Positions 50,101 through 58,863 of a stretch of DNA of 64,000 bases are shown in pieces. The notes beneath the pieces were generated by a model. That model saw only the letters and a list, made by a program, of their open reading frames with translations, searched no databases and was not told the DNA's origin. Both the position numbers and the translations under genes were made by a program. The number at the start of each line of letters is the position of its first letter. The stretch's first letter is position 1. The stretch is taken from positions 62,001 through 126,000 of the forward strand of contig NZ_VSSR01000047.1 of NCBI RefSeq assembly GCF_008123515.1. The letters are read 5' to 3'. This DNA comes from Bradyrhizobium cytisi (GTDB lineage: Bacteria > Pseudomonadota > Alphaproteobacteria > Rhizobiales > Xanthobacteraceae).

Positions 50101-50823
50101 GCCATCCGCGCCAGCGATGGCGGGCAGGTCTCCGACGACAACCGATTGCGTCAGCTCGTCGAGCCCGCATTGTCGGCCGCTCCCATCGCTGTCGCCTCGG
50201 CGCAGATCGCGTTCACGATCCGCGACGGCCGCCTGCGCGTCGGCGCAACGCCGCTGGAGGCGAAGAACGCGCGCGCCATCGTCTCCGGCGGTTACGACAT
50301 CCCCGCCGACCAGGCCGACATCCGCGCCAGCCTGACACCGATCATGACCGGTCTCTCCGGCGCGCCGCCGGAGATCCAGCTGTTTGCGGCAGGCCCGCCC
50401 GACAAGCTCAATCGCACCGTCGATCTCACGCCGCTATCGTCGTGGCTTGCGGTGCGCACGATCGATCGCGAGACGCGAAGGCTCGATGCCATCGAGCGCG
50501 GCGAGCCGCCGCCGGCGACCGCCGCGCTGCCGGCGCTGGTCTCGCCCGAGCCCGCGCCCGAGCCGGCGCTGACCGACGTGCCGATGCCCGGCCGCGATCC
50601 GCGCCGCCTGCCGCCGAAGGCAAAGGTTGAACCGAGGGTCGAGCCCAAGGTGGCACCGACGCCGAAGACGCCGCTTGCCGCGCCTGCCGTGCCGAGCCCG
50701 CCGCTGGCAAGCCAGCAGGTCGCGCCCTTGCCGCCGCCCATCGACGTGCGGCCCGCCCCGGGCCCGCCGCCCGCAAAACCCCGGCCGAAGCCGCCGCTGG
50801 TCCTGACGCCGTCGAATCCGTAG
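47179..50823 (+). CDS. AsmA family protein
   Basis: A 1214-residue inner membrane-anchored protein of the AsmA family. The N-terminal hydrophobic anchor (TTLLGLAIAFILALLAALIGPYFVDWNQFRPQFEAKASQIIG) and the beta-rich body with repeated LNLTGRIAL, RLDLDAAAS and LRVRNANLAPLFG-like strands fit the TamB/AsmA repeating beta-groove proteins, which move phospholipids or help outer membrane assembly. The C-terminal AsmA domain near 960-1100 has FELAIRASDGGQVSDDNRLRQLV. The end is a long Pro/Ala-rich disordered tail (about residues 1120-1214). GTG 47179 follows GAGGGGAG. A hairpin with a T-run lies downstream. A single-gene unit. Confidence 0.9.
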   Translation: MQTTLLGLAIAFILALLAALIGPYFVDWNQFRPQFEAKASQIIGVPVRVAGELDARLLPAPTLRLRSVSFGGNNDLGRLRADKLDVEFSLSSLMRGEWRATELSIGGMAVDLGLDAKGKVELPSIASGTFNLASLAIERLNLTGRIALHDAASRSTLELNDIAFSGDVRSLAGSVRGDGNFTAAGVRYPFRVSSGPSPDGSATRLHLNIDPGERAILADLEGVLAFDNRQPKFDGVLTLAVPPTKKPGEAGPTPWKLAAKLKADPAGARFDQVDASFGPEDTALKLGGVGDLRFGASPLLRAVLSARQVDADKLAGRNDAEPLRILPSLRAALAAIPQAPIPAQIEFNSDQIMLGGRPLQNITAELQTDGRSWTFQRLELRAPGMTQLSLNGAAPGADSFSGHLSVESSDPDTLVAWLQGRSEVNRRSTRPLRLAGDVTIAANRLAIDKLKADIEGGAVEGRIAFAQTGASKGSRIDADLKADRLDLDAAASFVRAFAGPQGEWPEEAKLSLDVGRAISAGQELRPFAARLGYGPASLSLEQLRFGQASGVTTEASGSFDRTRATGKLALKSSANSLSDLTALLEPIAPALRARFDAIAPLPGATRLKLDLSLDKNAEHADRSEARAVLDLDAPQLKATATLAAQPPVAAVNGIDIEKLRNSDFTLESKLSSPQAASLTALLGLDRLVAAGEGASQIEARLSGAWRRPLQLNAKISGGGLDADAQGSVELSAPEPKASVNLRVRNANLAPLFGASPADKSARNVSLSSRVGLSGNRLTFDDLDGTASGSHLRGHLVMTLDQEKNVDGEVGLDTLDLAPALALAVGAAGRDAGEPLSAGLVSGWRGRIAFQALRGSLPGGIEMRPFSGTIRSDGQSLALDALKGGVGGGEMTASLDARNGANGLALNARLDLTNVDAASLRYRDLALPKGRASVQMTLTSQGRSVSALTGALAGSGTVTLDAAEISGLNPRAFELAIRASDGGQVSDDNRLRQLVEPALSAAPIAVASAQIAFTIRDGRLRVGATPLEAKNARAIVSGGYDIPADQADIRASLTPIMTGLSGAPPEIQLFAAGPPDKLNRTVDLTPLSSWLAVRTIDRETRRLDAIERGEPPPATAALPALVSPEPAPEPALTDVPMPGRDPRRLPPKAKVEPRVEPKVAPTPKTPLAAPAVPSPPLASQQVAPLPPPIDVRPAPGPPPAKPRPKPPLVLTPSNP

Positions 50824-50880
50824 GGGCGAGGCAGCTTGCGCGCGAGTAAACGCATTCGCTCGCATTTGAAGGAATTTTGC

Positions 50881-50905
50881 CCGGCAAAACTGATCTGCCG
50901 GTTTT
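50881..50905 (+). terminator. Probable terminator after the AsmA gene
   Basis: CCGGCA (50881-50886) and TGCCGG (50896-50901) pair around nine bases, followed by TTTT. It lies 58 bases downstream of the AsmA stop. The stem is short, so confidence is moderate. Confidence 0.5.
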
Positions 50906-50983
50906 ACTGGATTCTCGCGTTTGATCCCTAGTGTTGGTTCCCAGAGGAATTCGGAGTCCCGCCCGCACAAGTAGGACGGCTCG

Positions 50984-51022
50984 CCAAGAACTTAGATTCC
51001 AAGAACTTAGATTCCAAGAACT
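50984..51022 (+). repeat. 15-base tandem repeat in the DUF2336 gene leader
   Basis: CCAAGAACTTAGATT occurs twice in full (50984-50998 and 50999-51013), followed by a nine-base partial copy CCAAGAACT (51014-51022), just before the start of the gene at 51035. It lies immediately upstream of its ribosome site. Confidence 0.85.
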
Positions 51023-51034
51023 GGGGTTATCGAG

Positions 51035-52159
51035 ATGAACGGGGCACCATCGCTTCTACAGGATCTGGACGACGCGATCGCGCGCGGCACCGATGAAAGC
51101 CGGGCGAAGGCGTTGTGGCACGCGACCGATCTTTTGATCACCGGTCGCTACGTCGACGACGAGATCAGCATGTTCGGCGAGGTCATCGGCCGGCTTGCCG
51201 ACGAGATCGAGGTCGCCGCGCGGGCGCAGCTCTCCGAACTGATGGCGGGCTGCGATCATGCGCCGCTCAACGTCATCGAGAAGCTCGCCCTGGACGACGA
51301 GATCGAGGTCGCGGGTCCCGTGCTGCGCGACTCGACCCGGATCGACGAGAAGGTGTTGGTCGAGAGCGCCATGACCAAGGGCCAGGCGCATCTGCTCGCG
51401 ATCGCCCAGCGCAATGCGATCGGCGAGGCCGTGACCGATGTGCTCGTCAAGCGTGGTAACCAGGAGGTTGTCACCTCGGTCGCCAGGAACGAGGGCGCGC
51501 GCTTCTCCGGCTCCGGCCTGCTGCACATGGTCCGGCGCGCCGAGGGAGATTCAATTCTTGCCGAGCAGCTCGGCCTGCGCAAGGACGTGCCGCGCCACAT
51601 CTTCCAGCAGCTCATCTCCAAGGCGTCGGAGGACGTCCGCCGCCGGCTCGAGACCGAGCGCCCCGAGATGATGTCGCAGATCCAGAGCTCGGTCACCGGG
51701 GTCACCGGCGATTTGCAGTCCAAGTTCGGCCCGTCCTCTCGCAGCTATTTCGTCGCCAAGCGCGTGGTGACGACGCAGTACCGGCAGGGCAATCTCAACC
51801 AGGTCTCGATCTCGAACTATGCGCGCCAGCACCGTTTCGACGAGGTGCAGATCGGCCTCTCGCTGCTGTCGTCGCTGCCGGTCGACGTGATCGAGCGCGC
51901 GTTGATGGACCGCAACCGCGAGATGATCCTGGTGCTGTGCAAGGCGCTCGACTTCTCCTGGGAGACGACGATGTCGCTGTTGTTCCTCGGCGCCAAGGAT
52001 CATCTGATCACGGCGCGCGAGCTCCACGACAATGAGCGCGATTTCGGCCGGCTCAAGATCGAAACGTCACGCAGCATTCTGAAATTCTACCAGTCGCGCA
52101 AGAACAGCGCCGGCACCGATCCCGCGACGGGTCGTCAGCCCGAGCTCCAGGTTCACTGA
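51035..52159 (+). CDS. DUF2336 domain-containing protein
   Basis: A 374-residue cytoplasmic protein of the DUF2336 family, common in Alphaproteobacteria and unknown in function. It has an alpha-helical, repeat-like structure: DLLITGRYVDDEISMFGEVIGRLADEIEV, VESAMTKGQAHLLAIAQRN, RFSGSGLLHMVRRAEGD, and a C-terminal VIERALMDRNREMILVLCKALDFSWETTMSLLFLGAKD block typical of this family. No signal or membrane segment. The ribosome site overlaps the end of the 15-base tandem repeat (CTGGGGTTATCGAG). It is followed by a small gene, likely in the same operon. Confidence 0.85.
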   Translation: MNGAPSLLQDLDDAIARGTDESRAKALWHATDLLITGRYVDDEISMFGEVIGRLADEIEVAARAQLSELMAGCDHAPLNVIEKLALDDEIEVAGPVLRDSTRIDEKVLVESAMTKGQAHLLAIAQRNAIGEAVTDVLVKRGNQEVVTSVARNEGARFSGSGLLHMVRRAEGDSILAEQLGLRKDVPRHIFQQLISKASEDVRRRLETERPEMMSQIQSSVTGVTGDLQSKFGPSSRSYFVAKRVVTTQYRQGNLNQVSISNYARQHRFDEVQIGLSLLSSLPVDVIERALMDRNREMILVLCKALDFSWETTMSLLFLGAKDHLITARELHDNERDFGRLKIETSRSILKFYQSRKNSAGTDPATGRQPELQVH

Positions 52160-52184
52160 ACGGGACATCGAGGGAGTATTTGCA

Positions 52185-52430
52185 ATGTTGCCTCAATTCG
52201 GCACCGCAGTTCGCAAGACCAAGAGCCTCACCAAGAACCTCGCCGCCGAGACCGGCGGATCGGCTCCGGAGAGGGCCACGGTCGACGCCGCATGGCTCGT
52301 GCTGGAAGCCGCCAACGATCTCGGCGACCACGCCGCGATCGAAGCCAGCCGCCGCGTCATCGACGCCGAGCTGAACGGCAAGGTCGCCGCCAGCGCGGAT
52401 ACCGATCTCGTGCTGGGTTATTTCCGGTAA
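52185..52430 (+). CDS. Small hypothetical protein, downstream of DUF2336
   Basis: An 81-residue protein, not recognised. It begins MLPQFGTAVRKTKSLTKNLAAE and has a helical middle (DAAWLVLEAANDLGDHAAIEASRRVIDAELNG). Composition and the tight spacing (25 bases after the DUF2336 stop, with GAGGGAG near the ATG) support a real gene in the same operon. Function unknown. Confidence 0.65.
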   Translation: MLPQFGTAVRKTKSLTKNLAAETGGSAPERATVDAAWLVLEAANDLGDHAAIEASRRVIDAELNGKVAASADTDLVLGYFR

Positions 52431-52789
52431 CGACGCGGAAACCGCAGTATCGCGCTTCCCGGCAGCGCGTCCTGATGCCCCATCTCTACCTTTGCGCTTA
52501 TATCTGACATGATGTAGCCTGTACTTGCGGGCGCCGGAAGTGCGGCCGCAGGCAATGGGGTTCGGAGCGGTCGCTATGGGGCGGCGTGTCTTCCTTGCTG
52601 GTGGTACGGCACGAGCGCATGCGCTCGCTGCGCATTGTCATTTGCTCGAAAATATCTGGAACACGAAATTATCTGGAAGGCCTCTGGTGCTGCGCGTAGC
52701 GCCATCGGTGGCGCACGATTGCTGATTGCGATTTAGCGACGGCATTCATGCCGTCATGATTGAGCGCTTCACAATAATTGGAGCCAATG
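52431..52789. other. Intergenic region, 359 bases
   Basis: No gene is convincing. It contains two TATCTGGAA copies (near 52653 and 52670) and the perfect palindrome at 52738-52755. A 66-codon open frame near 52525 has no ribosome site and no recognisable character. Confidence 0.4.
52738..52755. promoter_or_regulatory. 18-base palindrome upstream of di-haem cytochrome gene
   Basis: GACGGCAT and ATGCCGTC flank TC in a perfect palindrome 35 bases before the start of the cytochrome gene. It may be an operator, or a short hairpin in the leader. Confidence 0.4.
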
Positions 52790-54469
52790 ATGAAATTTGA
52801 TGTGCGCGTACCGTTGATTGCCGTCGCCACCCTTCTTGCCGCTTTCATCGCCGCATCAGCTGAAGACAGGCCCGCGCCGGCTGGTCCCGTCCATCTGCAA
52901 CAGGGCTGGAGCGACGAGACCGCCGATCGCTGGCATTTCATCTCGCAGGGAACGGCGCTGATCCCCTATGAATGGTTCGTCGCGCTGGAGCAGCCGGGGC
53001 GGCCTTCCGGCCAAACCGCGCTGATCAAGGCGCCCGACAATTTGCAGCGTCTGGGTTTCCTCCCCGAACCCGTCAGCCCGACCAACAATCCGGACGGTCT
53101 CGCGATTGGTCTTTACAGCACCCCGGTCGACCTTCCCGACGGCAGGCACGCGTGCTGGAAAGGCAACTGGCTTGGCCTCGGCTGTGCCGGCTGTCATACC
53201 GGGCAAGTCAGCTACCGCGGCCAGCAGATCCGCATCGAGGGCGGTCCTTCCCACATCGATATCGACGCGTTCGTCGGACAGCTGGTCGGATCCATTACCG
53301 CGGTCCTGCAGAATCAGGACGGGGCCGGACAGCGCTTCATGGCGCGGGTGAAGGCGCCCCCTGCCGATGTGCAGAGCGGATTGCAATGCTTCGGCGGCGT
53401 CTTGCAGGCGGCCGCGAAGTTCAACCAGGACGTCGGTGGAAACTCCGGCGATACGGCGGGCGGGGCGGCCAGGCTGGACGCGCACGGCGCCGGCTTGAAC
53501 CAGCTTCTCGCCGGACCCTTCAGGCTGATGACCGACCCGTCGGACACCGGCGAGACCAGGAATTATGCGCACCTGACCGCGCCGGTGCGATATCCGGCGC
53601 TGTGGGACACGCCGCGCTTCAACTGGGTGCTGTACAACGCCTCGATCCGTCAGCCGCTGACGCGCAACATCGTCGAGGCGCTCGGTGTGCTCGCGCCGAT
53701 CAAGCATGACGCGACGATGCTCACGCCCGACGTGATGCATGGGGTCCAGATGGAGAATGTCGTCTGGGGGCAGCGGAAGCTGATGGATCTGCGCTCGCCG
53801 CGCTGGCCGGAAGCCATTCTCGGTGGACTTGACCAGAAGCGGGCGCTGCGCGGCCAGCTCGTCTATGTCAGCGCGTGCGCGAATTGCCACGATGCCGCCC
53901 CTGTCGAAGCGGCTTCCGGGGCCTGCAGCGAGATCCAGGTCCCGCTGGTCGATCTCCGCAAGATCGGCACCGATCCCGAGCAGGCGACGACGTTCAACAG
54001 CCGCAAGATCGCGCTGTCGAAGATCGGTGGTCCGGACGCGATGTCCAACTACAAGGCCGCCGAGGTTCTCACCGGAAACATCGCCGCGCAATGGATCGGT
54101 CGGTCCAAGGATAACGCGGCCAGCGCCGCCGAGATCAATTGCGGCCGTCCAAACCAGTACAGGGCGCCGCTCGCATACCGGGCAAGGCCGCTCAACGGCA
54201 TCTGGGCGATGGCGCCCTATCTGCACAACGGCTCGGTGCCGTCGTTGAACGACCTTTTGCTACCGCCAGGGCAGCGGCCGAAGACCTTCTATGTCGGCAA
54301 TTGGGAGTTCAATCCGGACATCGTGGGATACGACATGAAGGCCGAGATGCCGGGCGCGTTCCTGTTCGATACGACCGTACGCGGTAACTCGAATGCCGGG
54401 CATATCTACGGAACTGATCTGACCGAGGATGATCGCAAGGCGCTGATCGAATATCTCAAGACGCTCTGA
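52790..54469 (+). CDS. Exported di-haem c-type cytochrome (DHCP-like)
   Basis: A 559-residue exported protein. A signal peptide (MKFDVRVPLIAVATLLAAFIAASA) is followed by two c-type haem sites, CAGCH at 132-136 and CANCH at 363-367. The length and pattern fit the di-heme-cytochrome c peroxidase-like family; the late AAQWIG and PYLHNGSVPSLNDLLLPPGQRPKTFYVG block is typical, and it could hold a distal ligand loop. Its electron donor and substrate are unknown. I prefer ATG 52790 with GGAG six bases upstream over ATG 52787. It stands alone between the DUF2336 pair and a methyltransferase. Confidence 0.88.
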   Translation: MKFDVRVPLIAVATLLAAFIAASAEDRPAPAGPVHLQQGWSDETADRWHFISQGTALIPYEWFVALEQPGRPSGQTALIKAPDNLQRLGFLPEPVSPTNNPDGLAIGLYSTPVDLPDGRHACWKGNWLGLGCAGCHTGQVSYRGQQIRIEGGPSHIDIDAFVGQLVGSITAVLQNQDGAGQRFMARVKAPPADVQSGLQCFGGVLQAAAKFNQDVGGNSGDTAGGAARLDAHGAGLNQLLAGPFRLMTDPSDTGETRNYAHLTAPVRYPALWDTPRFNWVLYNASIRQPLTRNIVEALGVLAPIKHDATMLTPDVMHGVQMENVVWGQRKLMDLRSPRWPEAILGGLDQKRALRGQLVYVSACANCHDAAPVEAASGACSEIQVPLVDLRKIGTDPEQATTFNSRKIALSKIGGPDAMSNYKAAEVLTGNIAAQWIGRSKDNAASAAEINCGRPNQYRAPLAYRARPLNGIWAMAPYLHNGSVPSLNDLLLPPGQRPKTFYVGNWEFNPDIVGYDMKAEMPGAFLFDTTVRGNSNAGHIYGTDLTEDDRKALIEYLKTL

Positions 54470-54478
54470 GCGGCCGCT

Positions 54479-55360
54479 TTAGTCCTTGCGGCAGGTGAAG
54501 CAATAATAAGGACAAGTGCCGTCGGCGAAGGACGCATGCAGCTGCGTGCCCGGAATGCCGGCGAACTCGTGCGACACGCCGAGCAGCACCCGCGGCACGA
54601 TCTCGTCCGCCAGCGCCGTTCGCCGCGCGCCGTCGAGCTCCAGCGCGCGCGCCACATTGGCGGTGATGTCGTCCTCCCGAACGAGGCGCAAGCGCGACCT
54701 GACCAGGGACTCGCGCGGATACACGTCCTTCGACCGGTCTTCGAAGCATGCCATCAGAAAAGCACCGCCCGGCCTGAGCACGCGGTGGACCTCCTCCAGA
54801 AAGCGTCCCATGTCGCCATAATGCTGCGCACTCTCGACGTTGACCACGACGTCGAAACTCTCGTCCGCGAACGGCAGGCTGAGCGCATTGCCGACGCGGA
54901 ATGCGAGATTGTCCTGGCCGGCATAGCGCGCCTTGCTGAAGCGGATCGCCGGCTTGCAGATGTCGAGCCCGGTGTAGCTCTTCGGATGGAGGTACCGCGC
55001 GATGTAGGACGCGCCGCCGCCGCGGCCGCTTCCGACCTCCAGCACATCCTTGCCCGCAATCGCAGACCCCGACGCCACGTGATGATAGAGCTGGATCGCA
55101 TAGCGATCGGACTCGTCGGCGGCTTGCAGCGCGACCTGCTCGCCGTTCAGCGGGGCATAGCCGTAGTTGAGGAATCGGATCGCGGCGTCCCTGTCGAGGT
55201 TGCTCAGCAGCGAGTACCAGGCGTTGGTGAAAAGCTGGCGCGCCGCGCGCGAATAAAACAGTTTTACGACGGCCGAATGGATCGGGTTTGCCGCTGTCGG
55301 ATACGGATCCTGCTTCACGGATGAATACTCTCGCGCGAAAATGGGGAACGCTTCCACCAT
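54479..55360 (-). CDS. Class I SAM-dependent methyltransferase
   Basis: A 293-residue methyltransferase. The SAM-binding motif DVLEVGSGRGGGAS is at 106-119, followed by GLDICKPAI, VGNALSLPFADESFDVVVNVES and HRVLRPGGAFLMA. The N-terminal LLSNLDRDAAIRFLNYGYAP and C-terminal SHEFAGIPGTQLHASFADGTCPYYCFTCRKD resemble methyltransferases that modify polyketide-type or phthiocerol-like lipids, but a substrate cannot be assigned. The gene is divergent from the cyclase gene at 55480 with 119 bases between, which could share control. Confidence 0.85.
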   Translation of the reverse strand: MVEAFPIFAREYSSVKQDPYPTAANPIHSAVVKLFYSRAARQLFTNAWYSLLSNLDRDAAIRFLNYGYAPLNGEQVALQAADESDRYAIQLYHHVASGSAIAGKDVLEVGSGRGGGASYIARYLHPKSYTGLDICKPAIRFSKARYAGQDNLAFRVGNALSLPFADESFDVVVNVESAQHYGDMGRFLEEVHRVLRPGGAFLMACFEDRSKDVYPRESLVRSRLRLVREDDITANVARALELDGARRTALADEIVPRVLLGVSHEFAGIPGTQLHASFADGTCPYYCFTCRKD

Positions 55361-55479
55361 AAAGCATGAGCCAAGGCCCTCAATGCGTCAACAATGGCGA
55401 CGCTTGCCTGCCACGATTGACTTCATTCCGAGGGGGGATATACTTTAGGTTTAGTACAATTGATGCTGGACTCCGCGCG

Positions 55480-58400
55480 ATGACTGGGCAGGTTGCTGCC
55501 TGGTTGGAGAAGGTCGGCCTCCCTCAATACCTGAAGTCCTTTTCCGACCACGGCATTGATTTCGACATCCTTTCCGAGATTACGGATCGCGATCTCGCTA
55601 CCATGGGCGTCGTGCTGGGGCACCGGCGCAGGCTGTTGCGTTCGATTGTCGAGCTCGACGTTCCGAAGGCGCGTCTGCTCGCACCGAAGATCGACGCCGG
55701 CGCGGAGCGCCGGCAACTCACGATCATGTTCTGCGACCTCGTCGGCTCGACTGCATTGTCGCAGCAGTTCGATCCCGAGGAGATGCGCGAGATCCTGCAA
55801 GCCTATCGCGAGGCCGCGACCGCGATCATCGCGCGCTATGACGGCATCGTCTCGCGATTGGTGGGCGACGGCATCCTGTCCTATTTCGGCTATCCGTCGG
55901 CCCATGAGGACGACGCCGAGCGCGCGGTCCGCGCCGGGCTCGAGATCACCGCGGCAGTCCGGTCCATCGACGTGCAGCCGGGCTTGCGGCTGGAGGTCAG
56001 GATCGGCATCGCCACCGGGCTGGTCGTCGTCGGTGATCTCTTCGCAAAAGGCGCCTCGAGCCGGCTCGAGGTGATCGGCGAGACACCCAACCTCGCGGCG
56101 CGGATGCAGGCCTTCGCCGAACCGGGCACCGTCATCATCGCGTCCTCGACGCGCCGGCTGCTCGGCAATCTGTTCGAGCTGCGCGCGCTCGGCACGCGCA
56201 CGATCAAGGGATTCAGCGAGGCGACCGAAGTCTGGGCGGTGGACCGTCCATCGCCGCTCGGGAGCCGCTTCGAAGCCTACCGCTCCGCAGGCCTCGCTGG
56301 GTTCGTCGGCCGCGAGCACGAGCTCGACCGGCTGGCCGAGTGCAAGCAGCGGGCCTGGCGCGGCCAGGGCCAGGTCGTGCTGATCTCCGGCGAGCCCGGC
56401 ATCGGCAAGTCGCGGCTCGCGGCGCATTTCCTCAATGAGCGGATCGCGGCGGAGCCGCACATCCGGTTGCGCTATCAGTGCTCGCCGCATCATCGCGCCA
56501 GCGCGCTCTATCCTGTCATCGCGCAGCTGCAGCGGGCCGCGAAGCTCGGCGCCGGCGACAGCAATGCACAGCGGCTGCGCAAGCTGGAAGCGCTGCTCGG
56601 GCGCACTGATCTGAAGACGCCGACGTTGGTGCCGCTGTTTGCGGACATGCTCTCGATTGCCACCGACGGACGCTATCCGCCGCTCGACTGGGCGCCACAG
56701 CAGCTGCGGCGCAACACGCTTGCCGCGTTGATCCAGCGCTTGCAGCGCCTGTGCGCCGAGGCTCCGGTGGTCTGCATCGTCGAGGATCTGCATTGGGCCG
56801 ATGCGACCTCGCTCGAGCTGCTCGGGCTCGCGGTCAGGCTTGCCGACCAGCTTCGCCTGCTGCTCGTGCTGACGTTCCGCGACGAATTCGCGCTGCCATG
56901 GATGGGCCCGGCGAATCTGACGACGCTGGAGCTCGGACGCCTCAAGGAGACCGACGTCCAGCGCATGATCGCCGAGGTGATCGGAAGCCGCGCGGTCCCC
57001 TCCGAGCTGGTCACGCAGATCGCGACCCGGACCGACGGCATCCCGTTGTTCGTCGAGGAGCTGACGCGCACGGTGCTGGAGATGGGCGTTCTCGAAAAGG
57101 GGGCGGGGGGCCGCTACAGGATGGCCGGCAGCCTGCCGCGCCTGTCGATCCCCGCGACGCTCCAGGATTCGCTGATGGCGCGGCTCGACCGCCTCGGGCC
57201 CGCAAAGGAGGTCGCGCAGGTCAGCGCTGTCATCGGCCGCGAATTCTCCGACGTGCTGCTGCGTGCGATCTCGGACAAGGACGATGCGGAGCTCGATGCC
57301 CGGCTCGCCCAGCTCGAAGCCGCCGAGTTGATTTTCCGCAGCGGGGTCGCCCCCGAAGCCGTCTATACGTTCAAGCATGCGCTGGTGCAGGACACTGCCT
57401 ATGAGAGCCTGCTCAGGAGCAGCCGGCGGCGATTGCACGAGCGGATCGCAGCCGTGCTCCAGGAGAAATTCCCAGACGCCGCCGCAGCAGCGCCCGAAAT
57501 CGCCGCGCATCATCTCACGCAGGCCGGTCTCGTCGAGGACGCCGTCGAGTGGTGGGGCAAGGCCGGCGATCGCGCGCTGCGCAGCTCGGCCTATCCCGAG
57601 GCGATCGCGCATCTGACCAAGGCTATCGGTCTTGCCGAAGGCTTGAGCGAAAGTCCGGCGGGGCAGAGCCGGCGGCTGCAATTGCAGATCGCCTATGGCA
57701 ACGCGCTGATCGCGACGCGCGGCTATGGCGCGCCGGAGACGTCGGTCGCGTTCGCACGCGCCCGGGAGCTCGCGTCCAGCCTCAAGGGCGCGCCCGAGCG
57801 CTTCGCCGCCACGTACGGCCTGTGGGTCGGAAGCCTCGTTCGCAGCGAGCTCGGATCGATGCAGGAGCTCGCGCAGGCATTCCTGCACGATACCGCTGAC
57901 CGCCCCGATGCGCCGGAGGCGGGAGTCGCGCATCGCGTCTGCGGCATGACGCGCTGGTTCGAGGGCAATTTCGTCGATGCCAGGCAGCATCTCGAGCAGT
58001 CGCTCGCGATTGACCGCGACGAGCACGATCGCAATCTCGCCTTCCTGTACGGCCACGATTGCGGGATCGCTGCGGCGATCTACCTCGCGCTGGTGCTGTG
58101 GCCGCTCGGCGAAGTCGATCGCGCCGAGCAACTGGCGCAGCAGGCGATCCGCCGCGCGGCCGATAGCGGCCATGTCGCGACGATGGTCTACACGCATTTC
58201 CACAAGATCGTGCTCGAGGCGGTGCGCGGCAACCCTGAAGGCGCCAGGCCGCATGTCGATGCCGTGATCGAGCTCAGCCGCGAGCACGGACTTCTGCTCT
58301 ACACGCGAGCCGGTAAATTCTGGAACGGCTGGATCCGTTGCCGTCTCGGCGAGCGTGCGGCCGGGCTCCGGGAGATGGAGGACTCCATCGCGCTGCCGCT

Positions 58401-58863
58401 GGTCGGAAAAATGGCGACCGGGCTCTACGTGCCCTTGACCTGGACGCTGCTCGCGGAGGCCAAGGCCGGCGAAGGACAGTTCGACGAGGCGCTCGCGATT
58501 CTCGACGAACAGCTCGTCGAGGTGGAGCGGACCGGACAGGAATGGTTCACCCCGGAAATCCAGCGCCGGCGCGGCGAGCTGCTGCTGCGCAAGGATCCCA
58601 TCGATATCGTCGCCGCGGAGGCGGCGTTCACGCGGGCCATCGAGGCCGCGCGGGCGCAGCAGACCGCGACGTACGAGCTGCGCGCAGCCCTTTCGCTTGC
58701 CAGGCTGTATCAGGCGAGCGGAACGGATGCGCAGGCGCGGAGCGTCCTCGGTCCGGTGATCGGGATGTTCGCCAACGCACAGGAGTTGCCGGAGATTTTC
58801 GAAGCACGGGCGGCCATGGAGCGTTCCAGCAAGACCAGCCCATGCGCAAACCCATGCGACTGA
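55480..58863 (+). CDS. SAM - class III nucleotide cyclase - AAA ATPase - TPR protein
   Basis: A 1127-residue signalling protein. A SAM domain (about 1-60, VGLPQYLKSFSDHGIDFDILSEITDRDLATMGV) precedes a class III cyclase domain (about 78-250). Metal aspartates Asp86 (MFCDLVGSTAL) and Asp130 (VGDGILSYF) and the NLAAR motif are present, so it can probably make cAMP or cGMP. An AAA-type ATPase follows (Walker A GEPGIGKS at 304-311; Walker B VCIVEDLHWAD near 425), then a LuxR/MalT-like winged-helix linker and tetratricopeptide-like repeats to the end. Start 55480, weak ribosome site. Overlaps the next gene by 22 bases. Confidence 0.9.
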   Translation: MTGQVAAWLEKVGLPQYLKSFSDHGIDFDILSEITDRDLATMGVVLGHRRRLLRSIVELDVPKARLLAPKIDAGAERRQLTIMFCDLVGSTALSQQFDPEEMREILQAYREAATAIIARYDGIVSRLVGDGILSYFGYPSAHEDDAERAVRAGLEITAAVRSIDVQPGLRLEVRIGIATGLVVVGDLFAKGASSRLEVIGETPNLAARMQAFAEPGTVIIASSTRRLLGNLFELRALGTRTIKGFSEATEVWAVDRPSPLGSRFEAYRSAGLAGFVGREHELDRLAECKQRAWRGQGQVVLISGEPGIGKSRLAAHFLNERIAAEPHIRLRYQCSPHHRASALYPVIAQLQRAAKLGAGDSNAQRLRKLEALLGRTDLKTPTLVPLFADMLSIATDGRYPPLDWAPQQLRRNTLAALIQRLQRLCAEAPVVCIVEDLHWADATSLELLGLAVRLADQLRLLLVLTFRDEFALPWMGPANLTTLELGRLKETDVQRMIAEVIGSRAVPSELVTQIATRTDGIPLFVEELTRTVLEMGVLEKGAGGRYRMAGSLPRLSIPATLQDSLMARLDRLGPAKEVAQVSAVIGREFSDVLLRAISDKDDAELDARLAQLEAAELIFRSGVAPEAVYTFKHALVQDTAYESLLRSSRRRLHERIAAVLQEKFPDAAAAAPEIAAHHLTQAGLVEDAVEWWGKAGDRALRSSAYPEAIAHLTKAIGLAEGLSESPAGQSRRLQLQIAYGNALIATRGYGAPETSVAFARARELASSLKGAPERFAATYGLWVGSLVRSELGSMQELAQAFLHDTADRPDAPEAGVAHRVCGMTRWFEGNFVDARQHLEQSLAIDRDEHDRNLAFLYGHDCGIAAAIYLALVLWPLGEVDRAEQLAQQAIRRAADSGHVATMVYTHFHKIVLEAVRGNPEGARPHVDAVIELSREHGLLLYTRAGKFWNGWIRCRLGERAAGLREMEDSIALPLVGKMATGLYVPLTWTLLAEAKAGEGQFDEALAILDEQLVEVERTGQEWFTPEIQRRRGELLLRKDPIDIVAAEAAFTRAIEAARAQQTATYELRAALSLARLYQASGTDAQARSVLGPVIGMFANAQELPEIFEARAAMERSSKTSPCANPCD

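Noticed and set aside
52525-52725. A 66-codon frame in the intergenic space
   Set aside because: No ribosome site or recognisable features.
52856-54226. A 456-codon frame antisense to the di-haem cytochrome
   Set aside because: Composition only; the sense strand has two CxxCH sites and a signal peptide.
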